Part shown: positions 58,359 to 64,000 of the stretch, piece by piece
Position numbering within the stretch: position 1 is the stretch's first letter
Layout of the letters: the number at the start of each line of letters is the position of its first letter
DNA from: CAVUFH01 sp963740835
GTDB lineage: Bacteria > Actinomycetota > Acidimicrobiia > IMCC26256 > PALSA-610
Assembly: GCA_963740835.1 (NCBI GenBank)
Contig: CAVUFH010000002.1
Span: forward strand, 434,001 to 498,000
Direction of reading: 5' to 3'
DNA: 64,000 nt
The notes under the pieces: model-generated
The model's database searches: none
What the model was told of the DNA's origin: nothing
What the model saw: only the letters and a program-made list of their open reading frames with translations
Made by a program: the position numbers and the translations under genes

Positions 58359-59831
58359 CTATTCGACCTCGGCGTGCCGGTCGGACGCGCCGACGATGTC
58401 GGCCAGTGCCCGCCGGTCCACCTTCTCGCCCGCCGTGAGCGGCAGCCCATCGATCACGTGCACGGCCTCCGGGAGCTTGTACGCCGCGAGTTGGAGCTTC
58501 GCGTAGTCGCGCAGGTCGGCCAGCGTCGGGATGCGCGCGGGATCACGCGGGACGACGACCGCGACACCGATCTCGCCCATGACCAGGTCGGCGCGCGGCA
58601 CCAGCGCGACCGCCGCGACATCCGGGTGCTGCGACAGCACCCCTTCCACCTCGACGGGATAGACGTTGTACCCCCCGCGCACGTACATCTCCCTCGACCG
58701 TCCGACCAGGCGCAGGCGGCCGCGATCGTCGAGCCAGCCCATGTCGCCGGTGCGCACGAAGCCGTCGGCGGTGAAGGTCGCGGCGGTGGTCTCCGGATCG
58801 CGCCAGTAGCCGGCCATGACCGCGGGGGAGCGGAGGCAGACCTGGCCGATCTCGCCCGCGGGGACTGGCATGTCGGCGTCGTCGAGGATCGCGAGGTGGA
58901 CGCTCGGGTGTGGGCGCCCGACGCTCTCGATCGCGTCCTCCTCGGGATCGTCGAACGCAGTGCCGAGCCCGATGCCGGCCTCGGTGCACGAGTAGCGGGT
59001 CGAGAGCCGCGCGCCGAACCGGCGGCGCGCTTCTTCGGCCAGCCCGGGAGTGACGGGGCCGCCGCCGACAACGATGAATTTCACCGACGAGAGGTCGTAG
59101 TCGTCGAAGTTCGGTTGCCGCAGCATCAGTGCGATCTGGGTGGGGACGCCGGCGACGGTGCTCATGTGCTCACGTTCGAGGAGCGCGAGCGCGTCGGACG
59201 CGCGCCAGCGCGTCATGATGAAGTTGGTGCCGCCCCGGCGGAGGTTGCCGGGCAGCTTCGTCATGAAGCCGAGGTGCGCGAACGACGTGCCGGAGAACGA
59301 ACGGCCGCCGCCGTCCCACGTGTCGCCGACATCGGTCTGGGTGATGAAGTCGAGCTGCCGGTTGGTGTACAACGCGCCCTTGGGCAGGCCGGTGGTTCCG
59401 GACGTGAAGATGATCGCGACGGGCCGATCGGGATCGTCGGCGAGCGCGGCCGGCCTACCCGGCGCGCGGTAGTCGGCGAGCACCGCGTCGAGCGATGCCG
59501 CAGCCGGCGTGGAGATGACGAGCTTCGGGTCGGCGACCTGGAGCACAGCGTCGCGCTCGCGTGCGGAGAGCCGGTCGTTGACGCCGGTGGTGATTGCGCC
59601 GAGCTTGGCCGCCCCGCAATAGGCGAGCAGGTACTCGGGTCCCGGCGGAAGCACCAGCGCGACGACGTCGCCCTCACCGACACCTCGTTGTGCGAGCCCG
59701 ACCGCGATCTCGTCCGAGACGCGGTCGATGTCGGCATAGGTCACAGTCCAGCCGGCTTCGGTCACGTACGCAGTACGATCGCCGAACCGGCGAGCCGCTT
59801 CGGCGAGAGTGGCGGGAAGCGCGGAACCCAT
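58359..59831 (-). CDS. AMP-forming acyl-CoA synthetase/ligase
   Basis: 490 residues. IFTSGTTGLPKGA, STRYSCTEAGIG, VRTGDMGWLDDRG, GRSREMYVRGGYNVYP and LTAGEKVDRRAL are the ANL motifs; the last Lys is the adenylation lysine. It activates an unknown acid to acyl-CoA. Its ATG shares bases with the ATG of the divergent TetR gene. On the minus strand TATACG lies 8 bases before the ATG, suggesting a leaderless message. The TetR neighbour is the likely repressor. Confidence 0.87.
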   Translation of the reverse strand: MGSALPATLAEAARRFGDRTAYVTEAGWTVTYADIDRVSDEIAVGLAQRGVGEGDVVALVLPPGPEYLLAYCGAAKLGAITTGVNDRLSARERDAVLQVADPKLVISTPAAASLDAVLADYRAPGRPAALADDPDRPVAIIFTSGTTGLPKGALYTNRQLDFITQTDVGDTWDGGGRSFSGTSFAHLGFMTKLPGNLRRGGTNFIMTRWRASDALALLEREHMSTVAGVPTQIALMLRQPNFDDYDLSSVKFIVVGGGPVTPGLAEEARRRFGARLSTRYSCTEAGIGLGTAFDDPEEDAIESVGRPHPSVHLAILDDADMPVPAGEIGQVCLRSPAVMAGYWRDPETTAATFTADGFVRTGDMGWLDDRGRLRLVGRSREMYVRGGYNVYPVEVEGVLSQHPDVAAVALVPRADLVMGEIGVAVVVPRDPARIPTLADLRDYAKLQLAAYKLPEAVHVIDGLPLTAGEKVDRRALADIVGASDRHAEVE

Positions 59832-60543
59832 GAGCGAAGCGTATACATCGGCCGGCGACGGCCGATCGACGGGCGGTGGTACATCGGCCCGCGACGGTGA
59901 TCGTGGCCGCCGTCGTCGCAAAGGCGACGTTGTTGCCGGCACTCCCGCGCGCACGCGCGAGCTGCGCGCGCAAGGGCGCAAGACGATGAGCCGCCTGCTC
60001 GACGCGGGCATGCGCGTGTTCGGTGAACGGGGCTTCCACGCCGCGCGCGTCGACGACATCGTGCGCGCGGCCCGCACCTCGCACGGCACCTTCTATCTCT
60101 ACTTCGCGAACAAAGAGGATCTGCTGCGCACGCTCGCGACGGAGTGCGCGCAGGAGATGGACGCGCTCGCGAACCGACTCGGGCCGGTGGGCGCCGATGC
60201 CGAGGGCTACGCCGAGCTGCAGTCGTTCCTCGAGCAATTCTTCACGATCTACAAGCGCTACGGACCGATCCTGCGGGCGTGGATGGAGGGGCACGTCGAG
60301 GATCGCCATGTCAGCGCGCTCGGCGTGAAGGCGTTCACCGACATCGCGACCGCGCTGGGAAAGCGCATGCGCGAGGCCGGTGCCCGCGGCGACAACGCGT
60401 CGATCTCCGCGCTGATGGCGCTCCTCGAACGCTTCGCGTACTTCCTCGTCTCACGGCGACTCGGGCTCGACAACGACGTCACCATCGAAACGGTCACCAC
60501 CGTCGTCCACCGCGGTTTCTTCGCTGCCCCCGTCACCGTCTGA
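59830..60543 (+). CDS. TetR family regulator
   Basis: 237 residues. A disordered, charged N-terminal extension of about 45 residues carries an imperfect repeat (TSAGDGRSTGGGTSARDGD). Then the HTH: MSRLLDAGMRVFGERGFHAARVDDIVRAARTSHGTFYLYF. The ligand domain is helical. No other start codon exists between the ATG and the HTH, so the extension is probably real. It diverges from the acyl-CoA ligase with overlapping starts, and its 3' end overlaps the convergent AI-2E family gene by 93 bases. Confidence 0.82.
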   Translation: MSEAYTSAGDGRSTGGGTSARDGDRGRRRRKGDVVAGTPARTRELRAQGRKTMSRLLDAGMRVFGERGFHAARVDDIVRAARTSHGTFYLYFANKEDLLRTLATECAQEMDALANRLGPVGADAEGYAELQSFLEQFFTIYKRYGPILRAWMEGHVEDRHVSALGVKAFTDIATALGKRMREAGARGDNASISALMALLERFAYFLVSRRLGLDNDVTIETVTTVVHRGFFAAPVTV

Positions 60544-61668
60544 ACCGGCCGAATCCGCCGAACCCGCGGCCCGTGGTGGCGCGCGTTCCTCACGCAGCGC
60601 GAGGTAGATGGCCTTCGACGCGCCGAGGATCGGTACCGCGAACAGCGCACCCACGACGCCGCCGGCCGAGACGCCGATGAGCGCGGCGACCATCGTCGCC
60701 GGAGGCGACAGCTGCACCGCGCGACCGATGATGATCGGCTGCAGGACGTGGTTCTCGAGGTTCTGGTACACGAGGAAGATCGCGAGGCACGCGACGCCGG
60801 TTGCCGCGCTGCGGGTCGTGCCGAGCAGCACGAACGGCACCGCGCCGAGCAGGCCGCCGATCTGCGGGATCAGGTTCGTCATCGCGACCCACACCGCGAT
60901 GAGCGGGGCGAGCGGGACGCCGAGCGCCAGCGCGGCGATGAGGGTCACGACACCGGCGAGCGCGGCGACGAACACCGACCCCGCGATGTACTTGCCGATC
61001 ACCTGGTAGACGAGCGCGCCGAAGCGATCGGCCGCCGGTCTTCGCGACCCCGGAACGAGGCGGCGCGCGCTCGTGACCAGATGCTCACCGTCGAGCAGGA
61101 GGGTGATGGCGAGCAGCAGCGTGAGGAATCCGGCCGCGACACCGTCGGCGATCGAGCCGGCGGCGCGCTCGACGGGCTTCGAGTTCGCGCTCAACCGATC
61201 GGGGAGGTCGTTGAGCCAACGCTCGACCTGTCGCGACGCGTCCTGATTCCGGAGCGACTTCCCGATCACGGGCAGCCGTTCGAGATCGTTGACCACCTTC
61301 GGGATATCCGAGTTGAGGTGCCGCGCCTGCTGGATCGTCGGCACCGTCACCAGCGCGACGCCGAGTCCGAACAACAGCGCGAACAGCGCGAGCACGGTTC
61401 CTGCGGCGTAGCGACGCGGCCACGACGTACGCCGCTGCAACGCTTCGACGAGCGGGTTGAGCGCGAGCGCGAGCAGCGTGCCGACGGCGAGTGCGGTGAG
61501 GGTGCGCGGCACGGAACGCACGAACCAGACGGTTGCGGCGAGCGTCGCGAACGCGACCGCGAAGGGGATGGCCGAGCGCGGATCGATGTCGATCGCGTTC
61601 GTGTTCCGTTCGGCCCGTTCGGACGAGGGCGCCGCGACCGCCGAGGATCCGGGAGTCTCGTCGGCCAC
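60451..61668 (-). CDS. AI-2E transporter (PerM) family membrane protein
   Basis: 405 residues from the GTG at 61668. RSIPFAVAFATLAATVWF-type helices at the start, GVAAGFLTLLLAITLLLDG, then the conserved NLIPQIGGLLGAVPFVLLG and YQNLENHVLQPIIIGRAVQLSP region. These define the PerM/YdiK family of putative permeases. About eight membrane helices. The acidic tail after ALREER is antisense to the TetR C-terminus. It diverges from a second PerM protein with only 19 bases between them. Confidence 0.85.
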   Translation of the reverse strand: MADETPGSSAVAAPSSERAERNTNAIDIDPRSAIPFAVAFATLAATVWFVRSVPRTLTALAVGTLLALALNPLVEALQRRTSWPRRYAAGTVLALFALLFGLGVALVTVPTIQQARHLNSDIPKVVNDLERLPVIGKSLRNQDASRQVERWLNDLPDRLSANSKPVERAAGSIADGVAAGFLTLLLAITLLLDGEHLVTSARRLVPGSRRPAADRFGALVYQVIGKYIAGSVFVAALAGVVTLIAALALGVPLAPLIAVWVAMTNLIPQIGGLLGAVPFVLLGTTRSAATGVACLAIFLVYQNLENHVLQPIIIGRAVQLSPPATMVAALIGVSAGGVVGALFAVPILGASKAIYLALREERAPPRAAGSADSAGSDGDGGSEETAVDDGGDRFDGDVVVEPESP

Positions 61669-61687
61669 GTGGTTATCGTACGAGCCG

Positions 61688-62789
61688 ATGTCGGAGGGCG
61701 CGCGGACCATGCCGCACACGGCACTTCCGGATGATCGGCGTCCCGAAGTACGCGTCTCCCTCCGGTCTGCATTCGCGATTCTTGTCGGTTTCGCCGTCAC
61801 CGTGCTCGTGCTCGAGATCGCACTCGACGCGAAGCGCGTCATCGCGTGGGCCCTCACCGCGATGGCTGTCGCCGCGCTCGTGCAACCGGCCGTCTCGTTC
61901 TTCCAGCGGTTCATGTCGCGCGGCCTCGCCGTGTTGGTCGTCGTGCTGCTCGTGCTCGGATCGCTCGGGTTCGTGACGTATCGGATCGTCCACGAGGTGG
62001 GCGTGCAGACGCATCGGCTGCAGGAGGCCGCGCCCGACCGCGCGGCCGAGCTCGAAGCCAATTCGGAACTGCTCCAGGAGATCGACTTCACCAACCGCGT
62101 CGAGCGTCTCGTCGACGTCATCCCGCAACGCCTCGCCGGGGGGACGCCCACCGAGGTGCTGCGCTCGGCTGCGAACCGTGGCGTCGCGTTCCTCGCGGGC
62201 CTCGTGCTCACGCTGTTCTTCGTCCTCTACGGACCCGCACTCGTCGACGGTGGCCTCGGGCAGGTGCGAGATCCCGAGCGGCGCCGGCGGCTCGAGCACA
62301 TCGTGCGGGGCGCGGCCCGGCGCGGGCTCGGCTACGCGCGCGTGAAGGTGTTGCTCGTGGTCGTCGAAGGGCTGCTCGCGTTCGCGATCGGACGCGCCGC
62401 GTGGAGTGCCCGGACCCGCGGCACTCGCGGTTTGGGTCGCCCTGTGGTCGCTGATCCCGATCGCCGGGTTGTTCATCGGCGCGGTTACCGTCGTCGCGTT
62501 CGCGGCCGCGACCTCGACGACCGATGCGGTGTTTGTCGCGATCGCGTTCACCGGAATCGGCGTGGGCGACTGGTTCGTGTCACGCGCGCTCGAGCGCCGC
62601 ACCCTGCACGTCGGATCGTTCCTCACCGCGTTCGCGTTGTTCGCGGGACTCGAACTCTACGGGTTCATGGGCGCGATGCTGCTGTTGCTCGCGGCGATCA
62701 TGGGTGTCGCGATCGTCGCGGAGATCGGACCCGACGAGGTCAGCGAGACACTGGTCGCTCCGCTCGCCGGCGTCGACCAACCCGAGTAG
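61688..62789 (+). CDS. AI-2E transporter (PerM) family membrane protein, one frameshift
   Basis: About 366 residues after correcting a +1 indel near 62402. N-terminal part: SAFAILVGFAVTVLVLEIAL, LVVVLLVLGSLGFVTYRIV and LAGLVLTLFFVLYG. In the shifted frame: VWVALWSLIPIAGLFIGAVT, then GDWFVSRALERRTLHVGSFL. The SLIPIAG motif matches NLIPQIGG of the divergent paralogue, so both are PerM family though dissimilar elsewhere. Substrate unknown. Confidence 0.8.
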
Positions 62790-62802
62790 CCGCCGGCGGC
62801 GG

Positions 62803-63957
62803 TCAGTCGACGCCGAGGATGGCGGTGCTCGCGGACGAGAACCAACCGCCGGTGCCGTTCACGCACGCGAGCCGAGCGCCCTCGACCTGACGGCCCGCGG
62901 CTTCGCCGCGGAGCTGCCGTACCGCTTCGACGAGCAGGAACATGCCGCGCATACCGGGGTGGCAATGCGACAAGCCGCCGCCGTCGGTGTTGGTCGGGAG
63001 CGCGCCGCCGACGCGCAGCTTGCCGTCCTCGACGAACGACCCGCCTTCGCCCTTCTTGCAGAAGCCGAGGCCTTCGAGAGAGAGCAACACCATCGGCGTG
63101 AACGCGTCGTAGATCTGACAGATGTCGATGTCGTCGGGCTTCACGCCCGCGCGTTCGAACGCGAGCTGGCCGCTGCGCGCCGCGGGTGACTCGGTGAAGT
63201 CCTCCCACTCGCTCATCGTCGTGTGCGAGGTCGCCTCGCCGGTGCCGAGCACCCATACCGGCGTCTTCGGGAGACCGCAGGCCCGCTCCGCCGACGTCAG
63301 CACCACCGCGCCGCCGCCGTCGCTGCGGATGCAACAGTGCAACTTCGTGAGCGGGTCCGCCATCATCCGTGCGTTCTGCACGTCGTCGATGGTGATCGGA
63401 TCCTGGTAGTACGCCTCCGGATTCAGCGACGCGTTGTACCGCGTCGACACCGCGATCTCGGCCAACTGCTCGATGGTGGTGCCGAACTCGTACATGTGGC
63501 GCTGCGCGGCCATCGCGTACTTCGAGATGAGGCTGTGGCCGAACGGCGCGTCGAACTGCACCGGCCCGCGCGCGCCGAACGAGAGGTTCGCGCTGCGGCG
63601 CCGCGCCTTGAGGTCGGCGCGTGCCGTCGATCCGTACACGAGCACGACGGTTTCGACGTGGCCGGCGAGGATCGCCGCGGTCGCGTGTTCGACCATGAAC
63701 TCCCACGTCGATCCACCGACGCCCGTGCCGTCGGCCCACGTGGGCCGCAGGCCGAGGTACTCGGCGATCTCGACCGGCGCGAGGAGGCCCATCCCGCTCG
63801 ATCCGAAGCCGTCGATGTCGGCCTTGGTCAGGCCGGCGTCCGCGATCGCACGCGACGCGGCTTGGTGGTGCAGGTCGAACGGCGTCTTGGTGTCGACCCG
63901 TCCGATGTCGGAGAGCGCGGCACCGACGAGTGCGACGCGCGACGATTTCGTACTCAC
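62803..63957 (-). CDS. Thiolase-like (SCP-x/Ltp2 type) protein
   Basis: 384 residues from a GTG. Same family as the thiolase-like gene at 28958 and without indels: LVGAALSDIGRV, FGTTIEQLAEIAVSTRYNA, YDAFTPMVLLSLEGLGF, LPTNTDGGGLSHCHPGM and VNGTGGWFSS. The usual catalytic Cys position is Ser/Thr (GVGGSTWEF), as in the other copy. It is coupled to the gene on its 5' side by a TAGTG overlap. A role as retro-aldolase or thiolase in chain shortening is inferred. Confidence 0.85.
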   Translation of the reverse strand: MSTKSSRVALVGAALSDIGRVDTKTPFDLHHQAASRAIADAGLTKADIDGFGSSGMGLLAPVEIAEYLGLRPTWADGTGVGGSTWEFMVEHATAAILAGHVETVVLVYGSTARADLKARRRSANLSFGARGPVQFDAPFGHSLISKYAMAAQRHMYEFGTTIEQLAEIAVSTRYNASLNPEAYYQDPITIDDVQNARMMADPLTKLHCCIRSDGGGAVVLTSAERACGLPKTPVWVLGTGEATSHTTMSEWEDFTESPAARSGQLAFERAGVKPDDIDICQIYDAFTPMVLLSLEGLGFCKKGEGGSFVEDGKLRVGGALPTNTDGGGLSHCHPGMRGMFLLVEAVRQLRGEAAGRQVEGARLACVNGTGGWFSSASTAILGVD

Positions 63958-64000
63958 TACCTGAGTTTCCAATCGACCCGTTTGCCGGACGCGAACAACT
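63957..64000 (-). CDS. C-terminal end of a gene upstream of the thiolase-like gene (partial)
   Basis: Fourteen codons and a TAG are visible (FASGKRVDWKLR at the end). The stop shares a base with the thiolase-like GTG. By analogy with the 28958-30624 pair it may be a DUF35 or other acyl-CoA partner protein, but too little is seen to say. Confidence 0.5.
   Translation of the reverse strand, partial: LFASGKRVDWKLR

Overview
The window is GC-rich throughout, uses GTG starts often, keeps G or C at most third codon positions and is densely packed. Its gene content is that of a lipid- and sterol-degrading actinobacterium: five luciferase-like (probably F420-dependent) oxidoreductases, acyl-CoA dehydrogenases, AMP-forming acyl-CoA ligases, thiolase/DUF35 pairs, many short-chain dehydrogenases and TetR regulators. 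An uncultivated member of Acidimicrobiia fits best, but that is inference from gene content. I see no rRNA, tRNA, CRISPR array or intact mobile element. No stretch longer than 300 bases lacks a gene.

Layout. 0-6 kb: end of a polyglutamine protein, a thioesterase with a luciferase-like enzyme, and an aldehyde dehydrogenase plus two more luciferase-like enzymes behind a KstR-like operator. 6-11.4 kb: a hemerythrin-like protein, a Rieske protein with a very large extra domain, a divergent SufR-like cysteine-rich regulator and a secreted CocE-type hydrolase. 11.4-13.6 kb: two DUF202 membrane proteins and two convergent secreted proteins with related Tat-type leaders. 13.6-17 kb: SDR, acyl-CoA ligase and luciferase-like operon. 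17-24 kb: glutamine synthetase-like and gamma-glutamyl hydrolase pair, acetyltransferases and a Tap-like hydrolase. 23.5-31 kb: amidohydrolase, a pair of acyl-CoA dehydrogenases, a methyltransferase, an integrase remnant, a thiolase-like/DUF35 pair and TetR. 31-42 kb: TetR, Ppx/GppA, aldehyde dehydrogenase, SDRs, DUF2889, amidohydrolase, SnoaL-like, dehydratase-like and esterase genes. 42-52 kb: a stress- or membrane-type island (lipid kinase, LAL-type LuxR regulator, DUF6325, patatin, DUF2252, SulP). 52-64 kb: more acyl-CoA metabolism, LysM and DUF2231 proteins, a PuuD-type membrane protein, two divergent AI-2E family proteins and a second thiolase-like gene.

How it fits together. Ligases activate acids, acyl-CoA dehydrogenases, dehydratase-like proteins and SDRs carry out beta-oxidation-like steps, thiolase-like/DUF35 pairs cleave the chain, and aldehyde dehydrogenases and luciferase-like enzymes handle oxygenated intermediates. 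Control seems to run through TetR proteins. One inverted repeat (arms TCTGACG/CGTCAGA, 3-base spacer) lies at three promoters, including that of a TetR gene, and a second, 16-base operator is identical at two others.

Data quality. About 16 single-base indels, 14 of them insertions, interrupt conserved genes between 23.6 and 62.5 kb, and none was seen before that. Two thiolase indels compensate each other. This looks like sequence error rather than decay, so these genes are annotated as coding with the break noted.
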